This document shows positions 1-7,684 of a stretch of DNA of 64,000 nt, piece by piece. Location of the stretch: positions 67,760 through 131,759 of the forward strand of contig JBJOFG010000003.1 of NCBI GenBank assembly GCA_046048875.1, written 5' to 3'. The DNA comes from CAIZGX01 sp046048875. Its GTDB lineage: Bacteria > Bacteroidota > Bacteroidia > Flavobacteriales_D > Sanyastnellaceae. The position numbers and the translations under genes were made by a program. Below the pieces are notes generated by a model, which searched no databases, was not told the origin of the DNA, and saw only the letters and a list, made by a program, of their open reading frames with translations. The first letter of the stretch is position 1; every line of letters begins with the position of its first letter.

Positions 1-142
1 GAGGCTTTTGAAATTTTCCTGGAGGCAACAAATAAATCGCATGTCCATTGTCCCAATTTTGAATGAAGAGAGTATCGGATTGAGCATTCATTGAAAATGA
101 AAAACTCAATAAGAAAAATGCGATAGCGGCAATTTTACTCAT
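1..142 (-). CDS. Exported protein of unknown function, N-terminal fragment
   Basis: The reading frame starts at an ATG at 142-140 and runs off the left edge, so only the first 47 codons are visible. They encode a typical Sec signal peptide: MSK, then a hydrophobic stretch AAIAFFLLSFSFSM, and a likely cleavage site after NAQ. The mature part begins SDTLFIQNWDNGHAIYLLPP. The start overlaps the end of the upstream gene by 8 bases (ATGAGTAA arrangement), so the two are almost certainly co-transcribed and translationally coupled. No family can be assigned from this fragment. The start and export signal are clear; function is unknown. Confidence 0.75.
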   Translation of the reverse strand, partial: MSKIAAIAFFLLSFSFSMNAQSDTLFIQNWDNGHAIYLLPPGKFQKP

Positions 143-773
143 AGAATAAATCTTGAAGGTTCATTCCTGCATCGGCTTTTTTAGATGCAAGACCAAAGGA
201 AACTCCAAAGCGCACCCCATATTGCTCATTGATTGAAGACTGATTGTATCTGTAATAAAGACCAACCATAGGAGTGATATAGGATGGGACGTGTGATTTC
301 AATTTGTAGTGAACGCGAGCCACAGCGCTGCAACTCATTCCGATGTATTCTTGGGTGAAATCTCCTGCAGAAAAATAATCCATGCCGAGCGGATTCACAG
401 AAAGATGCAGTGCTTGTCCGTCTTGTCCCATATACATTCCAACCCCTTCGGGAATAGCCAGGCAAATGAGTCCAAGTGTTGCTATGCCCGGATAATCACC
501 GTTTAAGGCCAATAAATAAGTGCCAAGTAATGTTGAAACAGAGGAATGAAACATGAAACTTTTGTCTTTACTCAGTCCAATTTTAAAACTGTAATTCAGC
601 GTAAATCGATTAGCGAAAGGAGCAAAAACGTCTGTACCTATTGAGTATACACTTGATTTGTTGTAGGTCAATTGCTCGAAAGTAATTCCACCATACATAT
701 CATTTTGTCCTTTCGCAACAGTTGTTTCAAGCGCGAGTATTCCAACAATGGCAAGTAATTTGAAAAACTTCAT
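135..773 (-). CDS. Exported protein, possible small outer-membrane barrel
   Basis: A 212-residue protein with a signal peptide (hydrophobic LLAIVGILAL near residues 6-15, likely cleaved after AKG or GQ near residue 22). The mature part has alternating polar and aromatic stretches (GGITFEQLTY, TLNYSFKIGL, RVHYKLKSH, GLYYRYNQSS, YGVRFGVSFGL) that look like amphipathic beta strands, which suggests a small outer-membrane barrel, although it lacks a classic terminal aromatic residue. It is the first gene of a unit with the coupled partial gene downstream. A perfect TAnnTTTG box lies only four bases upstream of the ATG, so the transcript may be leaderless. The family was not recognised. Confidence 0.75.
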   Translation of the reverse strand: MKFFKLLAIVGILALETTVAKGQNDMYGGITFEQLTYNKSSVYSIGTDVFAPFANRFTLNYSFKIGLSKDKSFMFHSSVSTLLGTYLLALNGDYPGIATLGLICLAIPEGVGMYMGQDGQALHLSVNPLGMDYFSAGDFTQEYIGMSCSAVARVHYKLKSHVPSYITPMVGLYYRYNQSSINEQYGVRFGVSFGLASKKADAGMNLQDLFYE

Positions 774-777
774 TCGT

Positions 778-785
778 CAAAAATA
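778..785 (-). promoter_or_regulatory. Bacteroidota -7 box (TATTTTTG), near-leaderless promoter
   Basis: On the minus strand TATTTTTG fits the Bacteroidota -7 consensus TAnnTTTG exactly. It ends four bases before the ATG of the exported-protein gene at 773, so transcription would begin at or next to the start codon. The -33 element is not clear. Confidence 0.5.
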
Positions 786-835
786 CATGGAATGAAGATA
801 GAATCTGATTATCTTGCATACCTAAATAAATTTCA

Positions 836-1558
836 ATGAAACGTAAACATATTGTACTTCTTGGAGCGAGCTTATTGGTATTGAGTTCGAACGCAATAGA
901 TCAAGGAGATAAAAAAAAGAAACCAAAAGATGAGCCTAAGAAATCTACTGTCGTTTTGAAAAATGAAAACGATAGCTTGTCTTATGCGATAGGTGTAAGT
1001 ATAGCCAACAACATTGCTTCAAGTGGTATCGAAGGCTTAAACGAAAATATCATGGGGCAAGCTATTTTGGATCATGCCAACAAAGCAAATCAACTTCCGA
1101 ATGAAATGGTAGATCCATACATTCAAGGCATTTTAGCAAGAAGAGAATCAGAAAAAGCAACAAAAACAATGGAAAAGGAAACAACATTCTTAAAAGAAAA
1201 TGGTGCGAAACCAGGTGTAATCACAACGGCTTCAGGGTTACAGTATAAAGTCATTCGTGAAGGTATTGGATTGTCTCCAGATGACAACGACACCATTGTA
1301 GTTCATTACAAAGGATCATTGGTTGATGGAAAAGTTTTTGACAGTTCATACGAGCGCAACGAGCCGATCACCATCACTGCAGGACAAGTTATTTCAGGAT
1401 GGGGAGAAGGATTGAAGTTGATGAAAGCAGGCGGACAATACGAGTTATACATTCCACAAAATTTAGCATACGGAGAACAGGGAGCCGGCGGAGTAATCCC
1501 TCCATTTGCGACATTGATTTTTGAAATGGAAATTGTAGAAATTAAACCAGCAGAATAA
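836..1558 (+). CDS. FKBP-type peptidyl-prolyl cis-trans isomerase
   Basis: A 240-residue FkpA/Mip-like prolyl isomerase that catalyses cis-trans isomerisation of Xaa-Pro bonds during folding of exported proteins. A hydrophobic N-terminus (IVLLGASLLVL) acts as a signal peptide and is followed by a lysine-rich linker. An FKBP N-terminal dimerisation region (about 45-115, starting DSLSYAIGVS) precedes the FKBP catalytic domain (about 130-237). The active-site elements are present: VHYKG, FDSS, GWGEGL with the pocket Trp, LAYGEQGAGG and IPPFATLIFEMEI. The usual VIPGW is VISGW here. The stop is four bases before the next gene, a second FKBP, so this is a tandem duplicate pair in one operon. The periplasmic location is inferred from the signal peptide. 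Confidence 0.9.
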   Translation: MKRKHIVLLGASLLVLSSNAIDQGDKKKKPKDEPKKSTVVLKNENDSLSYAIGVSIANNIASSGIEGLNENIMGQAILDHANKANQLPNEMVDPYIQGILARRESEKATKTMEKETTFLKENGAKPGVITTASGLQYKVIREGIGLSPDDNDTIVVHYKGSLVDGKVFDSSYERNEPITITAGQVISGWGEGLKLMKAGGQYELYIPQNLAYGEQGAGGVIPPFATLIFEMEIVEIKPAE

Positions 1559-1562
1559 GCGT

Positions 1563-2252
1563 ATGAAAGGTTTTGTAATTGCACTCTCACTTTTAGCGAT
1601 TTGCACGTCTTCTTTTGCTCAGAAGAAAAAAGGAAAGACAGAAGTTAAAGCTTTAGTAACTCACGAAGATAGTTTGTCCTACGCCTTTGGATTGTCGGTC
1701 ATGGAAAATGCAAAGAACGCGGGTTTTGAAAATTTGTCTGATGAGTTAATTATGCAAGCTATCCTTGATAGTAAAGCAGGAGCCGCGAAATTGGACAAAG
1801 ACAAAGCAACGGGAATTATCAATTCAGAGGTTCGTAAAAATGCTCAGAAGAAAAATGAGATGAACAAAAAGAAAGGAGAAGATTTTCTTGTCGCGAATGG
1901 AAAGAAGGCTGGGGTGAAAACAACAACTTCAGGACTTCAATACAAAGCAAATGTTGAAGGCGAGGGAATCATGCCTGACAAAAACGATAAGGTAACGGTT
2001 CACTACCATGGAACAACTATAGATGGTGTAGTATTTGACAGTTCTGTTGATCGTGGAAAACCTGCAACCTTCGGTCTTAACCAAGTCATTCCTGGTTGGA
2101 CAGAAGGACTTCAATTGATGAAAGAAGGATCGAAGTACACTTTTTATATTCCACAAGGATTGGCATATGGCTCAAGGGCTCAAGGGAAGATTGAAGCTTT
2201 TTCAACTTTGATATTCGAAGTAGAATTGATTAAAGTGGAAAAAGTCGATTGA
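1563..2252 (+). CDS. FKBP-type peptidyl-prolyl cis-trans isomerase, second copy
   Basis: A 229-residue paralogue of the preceding isomerase, with a clear signal peptide (FVIALSLLAICTSSFAQ) and the same two-domain layout: an N-terminal region beginning DSLSYAFGLS and a catalytic domain from about residue 125. VHYHG, FDSS, VIPGWTEGL and LAYG are kept. The conserved loop before the last strand, normally GIPP followed by a strand, reads KIEAFSTLIFEVEL here, so the two prolines are lost and substrate range may differ from the first copy. It is the last gene of the operon, followed by a strong intrinsic terminator. Folding of periplasmic or surface proteins is the probable role. Confidence 0.88.
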   Translation: MKGFVIALSLLAICTSSFAQKKKGKTEVKALVTHEDSLSYAFGLSVMENAKNAGFENLSDELIMQAILDSKAGAAKLDKDKATGIINSEVRKNAQKKNEMNKKKGEDFLVANGKKAGVKTTTSGLQYKANVEGEGIMPDKNDKVTVHYHGTTIDGVVFDSSVDRGKPATFGLNQVIPGWTEGLQLMKEGSKYTFYIPQGLAYGSRAQGKIEAFSTLIFEVELIKVEKVD

Positions 2253-2274
2253 CAGAAATTACACAATGATTTTA

Positions 2275-2300
2275 AACAGCGCCACGGCGCTGTTTTTTTT
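2275..2300 (+). terminator. Intrinsic terminator after the FKBP pair
   Basis: A perfect nine-base-pair GC-rich stem (AACAGCGCC / GGCGCTGTT) with a two-base loop is followed by a run of T residues. It closes the two-gene FKBP operon. Confidence 0.9.
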
Positions 2301-2417
2301 GTATAAGAATTTGTTACAGGTTGAATAAATTTTTATATTGCATAGCCTTATTAGTCAACGTAAGCAACTTATTGTGCCCTTTGACTGTCTAATATTTTGA
2401 CCCGCTAAACTGACACC

Positions 2418-5400
2418 TTGAAAAGAACTTTATTTTTTTTATTTCTATACTTTGGAACCTCGTCCTTGATTTTTGCTCAAGTCGATTGTCCCGGAGCAGC
2501 GCCTTTTTGCACAAGCACGGGAGTCACATTTCCTGCAGAGACTGGAAATGGAGATGCACCTTTTGGACCTGATTACGATTGTTTGTTTACTACTCCAAAT
2601 CCTGCTTGGTACTACTTGAACATTTCTCAATCTGGAAACATTAATATTACACTTACCAATACCAATTTGGTGGATGTCGATTTTATTTTATGGGGGCCAT
2701 TTGCAAACCAAGCGGCTATGTGTGCCTCCATTTTTAACGGCACTGCGGGTATTGAAGATTGTAGCTATGCTACCGATGCAACAGAATATGTGGATATTAC
2801 AGGCGCAATAGTAGGGCAGTGGTACATGTTCTTGATTACAAACTACTCGGACATGCCAACCGAAATTATTGCTACGCAAACGGGTGGTTCAGGAGCTACA
2901 AACTGCGCTATTTTGTGCACGTTTAATGGAATTACCGCAAATCCCACTGCTTGCAATCAAGCTACGCAGCAATACAATGTCAGCGGTACAATTACGGTTA
3001 CAGACCCTCCAAGCACTGGAACATTAACCATTACAAATTCATGTGGAGGTGCGCCAATAGTCTTGAATCCTCCATTCGCGTCAAGTATCCCTTATACTTT
3101 TTCCAACCTAACTGCGAACGGATCAAATTGTACCGTTTCAGCAACTTTTTCTGCTGATCCTACCTGCACGGGATCGGTAAATTATTCGGCTCCTGCACCT
3201 TGCTCTGTGCCTGTTTGTAATATGGATTTTCTTCAAGCAGACATTGGAGCCTGTGATTTTGCAAACAATGCTTATGACATTACCGGGTTTGTTGAATTTT
3301 CAAATGCACCTGCCAACGGTCAATTGATAATTGAAACTTGCAATGGTCAGCAGGCTGTGTTCAATGCACCGTTTGTTTCGCCAATCAATTATTCAATACT
3401 TGATATTACTTCCGACGGAGCGACTTGTGATGTGACAGCTTATTTCACAAATTCAGTCAATTGCACAAATACAGTCGCATTTACTGCACCTGATCCATGT
3501 GTATGTGCTGTAAGTGCGGGAACTTTTGTTGCATCAACAACCGGAAATACTATCAATTCAAGTTACCTGTGCTTCAATGATGAGTTTTCAATTGTATCGA
3601 ACAACGATTACCTATTTGCAGCTAATATTTTCGATGATGACACACTGTATAATCCTGCTATTTGGTATTTGGTTTATTCTTGTCCGCCTACAATAGGTCA
3701 AGGTGGATATGTGGAAACCGACCTTTGTTTGGTTGGTACACTTTCTTCTCAAGATATTGCCGATCTCAACGACGGAAGTTTCTTGGCGCAATTCCCAGCG
3801 GGAACATTCACAAACAACACGGTTTATTTCACACCAATAACCATGTACGATGTGAATACAGGGACATATTCATTTACCAATTTTGAAGGGATGTGTTATG
3901 ACTTAGGACCTACCTATACATACACCTATCTGCCGGAAATAATTGAAGGAACTTCTACACAAGATTGCGCAGGACAGACGCTAACAGTTGACTTTTCAGG
4001 TGGTGCACCTGAATTGTTCGGGACATCATTCACTGCAATTAATCTTGCTCCCGCGAATGCATTTTTTATCGATGATGTTGCGCCTAACAATGGAACCATT
4101 GTTATTGGAGGTTTGTTAGATGGTGATGTTGTAACATTCACCCTTGAGGATCAATACGGATGCCCTTACAACTACACTTCGCAGCCTTTTGTAGGCCCCG
4201 CAATTCCAACATTAACGCTTCAAAACCCATTGTGTGTATCTGACGCACCTGTTCAATTAGCTGCAACCCCAACAGGAGGAACATGGACAGGACAGGGCGT
4301 TTCGGCAACAGGTTTGTTCAACCCAACAACTGCAGGTGTTGGAACTGAAATTATTTCATATACACCTGTAGGATGTGCACTTACAGGTACCATGAATATT
4401 ACAGTATTTGGTCCGCAAGATGCAACAATTGTTAATCCAGGACCGCAATGTATCGACTCGAATCCAATTACATTAACTGCTGTAAGTCTAGGTGGTACTT
4501 GGAGCGGAGTAGGTATTACTAATCCGATTACCGGAACTTTCGATCCGAGTGTCGCCGGGACAGGGACAACAACAATAACGTATACGATTATAGGTAACTG
4601 TGGCGATACAGATTCGCAAGAAATTATTGTCAATCCTTTGCCTGTTGTGTCTTTCTCTGCCGATGTAACATCTGGATGTGCTCCCCTAACAGTTAATCTT
4701 ACAAATACGAGTGTTCCAGTTGGAAATGGATGCACGTGGTGGGTAGATGGCGTTCCGAGTGGTAACAATTGCGCTTCATTAAACTATACATTCAATTCTC
4801 AAGGTTGTTACGACATTATGTTATCGACTACCGACGGAAATGGTTGCAGCAGCAACGCGGCAATAGCTGATTATATCTGTGTTTCTCAACAGCCTGTTTC
4901 AACATTTAGTTGGTCTCCGCTTACGCCAAACGTTGGAAATACAACGGTTCAGTTTATCAATTACTCGTTGGGGGCTGTTACTTATGATTGGACCATTATG
5001 GATATGTACTATCTAAATGCAGCGGAGCCGGTATTCACATTCCCAAACGAAGCTCCTGGGGAGTACAATGTTTGTTTATTAGTTTCTAGCCCTGAGGGGT
5101 GCACCGACTTGAGTTGTGGAACCGTTGTAATCCGCGATCAATTCAACATTTATGTGCCGAACTGTTTTACACCGAATGTTGACGGACGTAATGAAATTTT
5201 CAAACCGTCTATTCGTGGAGAATCTATGATTCAGACATATGAATTCAAAATATTTAATCGTTGGGGAGATGTTCTTTTTCAAACAAACGACATCAATGAA
5301 GGTTGGTATGGTGAAGTTGATGGTGGAGAGTATTTTGCCATTGACGCGGTCTACTCGTGGCTTATCAAGATTCTACCAAACAACGGTCAAGAGCCTTTTG

Positions 5401-5432
5401 AGCAGACAGGACACGTGACCATTATTCGTTAA
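2418..5432 (+). CDS. Giant secreted protein with CHU_C (T9SS type B) C-terminal domain
   Basis: A 1,004-residue cell-surface protein. The signal peptide (KRTLFFLFLYFGTSSLIFAQ) requires the TTG at 2418 as start, since no ATG precedes it in frame. The mature part is rich in Thr, Asn, Gly and paired Cys and consists of repeated Ig-like modules. One Ig-like type with GGTWTGQGV and GGTWSGVGI occurs around 600-720. A PKD-like domain (about 750-830, containing GCAPLTVNLTN) follows. The last 95 residues (from YVPNCFTPNVDGRNEIF to GHVTIIR) are the gliding-motility-associated CHU_C domain, which directs T9SS export and surface attachment. Its C-terminal third resembles the gene at 7685. The exact ligand or role is unknown; adhesin-like function is inferred. 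Confidence 0.88.
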   Translation: MKRTLFFLFLYFGTSSLIFAQVDCPGAAPFCTSTGVTFPAETGNGDAPFGPDYDCLFTTPNPAWYYLNISQSGNINITLTNTNLVDVDFILWGPFANQAAMCASIFNGTAGIEDCSYATDATEYVDITGAIVGQWYMFLITNYSDMPTEIIATQTGGSGATNCAILCTFNGITANPTACNQATQQYNVSGTITVTDPPSTGTLTITNSCGGAPIVLNPPFASSIPYTFSNLTANGSNCTVSATFSADPTCTGSVNYSAPAPCSVPVCNMDFLQADIGACDFANNAYDITGFVEFSNAPANGQLIIETCNGQQAVFNAPFVSPINYSILDITSDGATCDVTAYFTNSVNCTNTVAFTAPDPCVCAVSAGTFVASTTGNTINSSYLCFNDEFSIVSNNDYLFAANIFDDDTLYNPAIWYLVYSCPPTIGQGGYVETDLCLVGTLSSQDIADLNDGSFLAQFPAGTFTNNTVYFTPITMYDVNTGTYSFTNFEGMCYDLGPTYTYTYLPEIIEGTSTQDCAGQTLTVDFSGGAPELFGTSFTAINLAPANAFFIDDVAPNNGTIVIGGLLDGDVVTFTLEDQYGCPYNYTSQPFVGPAIPTLTLQNPLCVSDAPVQLAATPTGGTWTGQGVSATGLFNPTTAGVGTEIISYTPVGCALTGTMNITVFGPQDATIVNPGPQCIDSNPITLTAVSLGGTWSGVGITNPITGTFDPSVAGTGTTTITYTIIGNCGDTDSQEIIVNPLPVVSFSADVTSGCAPLTVNLTNTSVPVGNGCTWWVDGVPSGNNCASLNYTFNSQGCYDIMLSTTDGNGCSSNAAIADYICVSQQPVSTFSWSPLTPNVGNTTVQFINYSLGAVTYDWTIMDMYYLNAAEPVFTFPNEAPGEYNVCLLVSSPEGCTDLSCGTVVIRDQFNIYVPNCFTPNVDGRNEIFKPSIRGESMIQTYEFKIFNRWGDVLFQTNDINEGWYGEVDGGEYFAIDAVYSWLIKILPNNGQEPFEQTGHVTIIR

Positions 5433-6442
5433 TCTAAATCGTTAAACAATTGAAATGCCTTTTTCCAAGGCATAACTCGACATTTGTTTTTATTAAGTCG
5501 TGAAATTTGTGCCATCATTTTCCAATGCCGCTTGAATTCGCGAAGTGCATAGAGGTAGGAATGTTGCGGATCGTATACATGCGTGGGCTCGCTATTCGCG
5601 CCATTCAATTCAACAATAGAAAATGATTTTCCATTCTCCAACTCTTCGTAAGAATTGAATTTAATGTCGAATCGTCCGTAATGAAAACCTTCAATCTGAT
5701 TGGATATCGCCTCAATTACAGTTTCTAATTTTGAATTGTTTCGAAAAGAAACATCATAAAAGGTTGAACCGCGCGCGTGATTTCCAATGGATGAAATTTC
5801 TTGGGTAATTCCACAAGGAAGTATTTCGTTTAGGTTGAGCGAGCTATCTTTTTCCAAATAATTCAAATGAACAGCATAGCGCTCGTTCGAGAGAATAAGT
5901 TCTTTCAAGCCGTGTATTCCGTCTCCCGTTATTTGAATACCTTTCTTCTCAACGATTCCAGTAATTCGACCACGTGATTCATTTGGAATTTTTACATAAA
6001 AGATTCCAACTTCATTCGGAAAGGGTATGGCAGATTGAAGGACCATTTTTTCAGAACATTCTTTTATGATTTGTTGAAGTTCATTTTCGGAATGAATGAA
6101 TTTAACGCCACGACCACGGCAGCCCTTAGCGGGTTTCACAACAACCGGGAATTCAACGTTGTTGTTTGTAATCCAAGTTTGAATAGAAGAGGATTCGGTT
6201 TTCGAATTGAAGTAAGTTGTAGGTGGAAATGTATTCGAAGGAAGCATGTTGTACATGTCTTCTTTATCCATAAGTCCCATGCCACCGGTGTACATGCCTG
6301 GATTTGTTCGTGTGAAAAATCCAAGTCCGCCTGAACGTGCACTGATATAAAAATAGTAGAGTCCTAAAGGACCATAAATTGTCCACATAGGCCAGTATTC
6401 CCATTGGGTGATTCTCTTCCAACGTTGTTTAAACGGTAGCAT
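5429..6442 (-). CDS. ATP-grasp superfamily enzyme
   Basis: A 337-residue protein with ATP-grasp features: VVVKPAKGCRGRGVKFI for the nucleotide-binding lysine and glycine-rich loop (about 100-116), a basic-hydrophobic middle, GRFDIKF (about 254-260) and VELNGANSEPTHVYDP near 275-290 with metal-binding Glu and Asn. This fold joins a carboxylate to an amine or thiol through an acyl-phosphate; the substrates here cannot be deduced. The N-terminus is rich in Trp and Tyr (QWEYWPMWTIYGPLGLYYFY) and may contact membrane. It is third in a unit with the DinB-like and NRDE genes, overlapping the NRDE gene by 14 bases. Its stop overlaps the convergent CHU_C gene by four bases. Confidence 0.8.
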   Translation of the reverse strand: MLPFKQRWKRITQWEYWPMWTIYGPLGLYYFYISARSGGLGFFTRTNPGMYTGGMGLMDKEDMYNMLPSNTFPPTTYFNSKTESSSIQTWITNNNVEFPVVVKPAKGCRGRGVKFIHSENELQQIIKECSEKMVLQSAIPFPNEVGIFYVKIPNESRGRITGIVEKKGIQITGDGIHGLKELILSNERYAVHLNYLEKDSSLNLNEILPCGITQEISSIGNHARGSTFYDVSFRNNSKLETVIEAISNQIEGFHYGRFDIKFNSYEELENGKSFSIVELNGANSEPTHVYDPQHSYLYALREFKRHWKMMAQISRLNKNKCRVMPWKKAFQLFNDLD

Positions 6443-7142
6443 GCGGAAGTGTTATTTCGTGACGCTGCATATCCCACGCCTGCCATTGCAAGTAATTGGT
6501 TTGGGTCTGGTATATTTCAATTTGAGTAACACTTTTTGTTGTTTGAAATTCACGGTTCATGAAGAAATTCAAATCGGAATTTCCGTCGTTTTTAGCGGTG
6601 TGAAAATCGAATAGTTCAGCCTTCGTAATTGAATCGATTTTTTTAAAGGTTGACAAAAAGTTTTTTCGCTTGACATCTTGCTGTGAGCGCTCGTAAAGGG
6701 TAGGAGAGAAGTATACTTGAGGTTTTGATAAGTCTATCTGAAACACATGTTTTTGCTCTCCATCCCAAACGCATTGCAATGCATTTTTAAGGTCTACGTA
6801 GATCACTTGAAAAGGCTCGATATTGTTGAGATTATAAAAAAGAAAAGCACTTTTGAATTGTTCTTCCTGAAATAAATTCATCAAAATAATTCCTCTGCTT
6901 TCGCGGTAAGGTGGAGTAGATGTATGACTTGTAAATGCACCATTAAGTAATACTGCCGATCTTCCGAAATTATCAGTCAATAGCCACGTTCCTTGGGCTT
7001 GAGCATCTCGTGCAAGAATAGATTTTCGATTGCCAGAATTAATTATTTCAGGTATTTGAGAGTTTTTTCGTGAACGCTGTTCGTCACGATTTGAAGTAAT
7101 AATTAATCGGTCGTTCGATTTGACTATACTGAGAATGCACAT
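6429..7142 (-). CDS. NRDE family protein (TANGO2-like)
   Basis: A 237-residue member of the NRDE/TANGO2 family, named after the Asn-Arg-Asp-Glu motif, which is visible as TSNRDEQ near residue 17. Cys2 directly after the initiator Met is the family's presumed N-terminal nucleophile. Other family marks are ILARDAQAQGTWLL and GRSAVLLNGAF. Family members are linked to haem or lipid handling in eukaryotes, but the bacterial activity is not established. It overlaps the DinB-like gene upstream by 19 bases and the ATP-grasp gene downstream by 14, so the three are a coupled operon. Confidence 0.85.
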   Translation of the reverse strand: MCILSIVKSNDRLIITSNRDEQRSRKNSQIPEIINSGNRKSILARDAQAQGTWLLTDNFGRSAVLLNGAFTSHTSTPPYRESRGIILMNLFQEEQFKSAFLFYNLNNIEPFQVIYVDLKNALQCVWDGEQKHVFQIDLSKPQVYFSPTLYERSQQDVKRKNFLSTFKKIDSITKAELFDFHTAKNDGNSDLNFFMNREFQTTKSVTQIEIYQTQTNYLQWQAWDMQRHEITLPHATV

Positions 7143-7615
7143 GACTTTCTATATTCCATGGTTGAAGGAGCCACTCCGAAATGTTCAGACATGACAATGT
7201 CGCTAGTGGCATTCACGCCAATTCGAATAAGTGCATTGTGATGAATACAATGTTCAAGATTAAACACGAGTTCACGAAAGAAATTGGTTTCAACTTCCAT
7301 CGTAGATTCTCCCAGATAATATGAGCTAGTTAATGCCTTATTCGGAAGATTCATTTCAATGCAAATCTGTTTGATTTGATTTTGAGCAAAAGAAACGTCT
7401 GTTTCTAATTGTAAATCGCGCTGACGATGATCGTATGAAAAATTACCCTGATTATATCCTTTCAACAAACATTGAAACATTTCAATGCTGTGTCTTGTGT
7501 GCTGTCCGATGGTTGAATTGCTCAAAACGGGCAAAGGTTTGCTGTAGTCGTCGTGATGCAATTGTCCAATAACGTGCGACAATTCGCTTAAAGTATGTTC
7601 GATGGTCGCGAGCAT
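7124..7615 (-). CDS. DinB-fold four-helix protein
   Basis: A 163-residue protein of the DinB/YfiT superfamily, a four-helix bundle with a metal site. The motif IGQHTRH (His39 and His42) and EHCIHH (His122, 125, 126) supply the expected metal-binding histidines. Family members include thiol transferases and stress-induced proteins; the substrate is not predictable. First gene of the operon with the NRDE and ATP-grasp genes. It is divergent from the CHU_C gene at 7685, with only about 70 bases between starts. Confidence 0.82.
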   Translation of the reverse strand: MLATIEHTLSELSHVIGQLHHDDYSKPLPVLSNSTIGQHTRHSIEMFQCLLKGYNQGNFSYDHRQRDLQLETDVSFAQNQIKQICIEMNLPNKALTSSYYLGESTMEVETNFFRELVFNLEHCIHHNALIRIGVNATSDIVMSEHFGVAPSTMEYRKSCAFSV

Positions 7616-7658
7616 TCCTCAAATATACAAAACGTAGGGCGTTATAGGTTTTAAGATG

Positions 7659-7666
7659 TACTTTCG
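7659..7666 (+). promoter_or_regulatory. Candidate -7 box (TACTTTCG)
   Basis: TACTTTCG matches TAnnTTTG with one change in the TTTG half, a variant seen repeatedly in this window. It lies 18 bases before the preferred ATG of the lamin-tail protein at 7685, giving a short leader. Confidence 0.35.
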
Positions 7667-7684
7667 CAATTGCAAAATTTATCC

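Noticed and set aside
4253..4768. 171-codon open frame on the minus strand
   Set aside because: It lies entirely inside the CHU_C gene; its Val/Pro/Thr-rich product is the shadow of Thr/Gly-rich codons.
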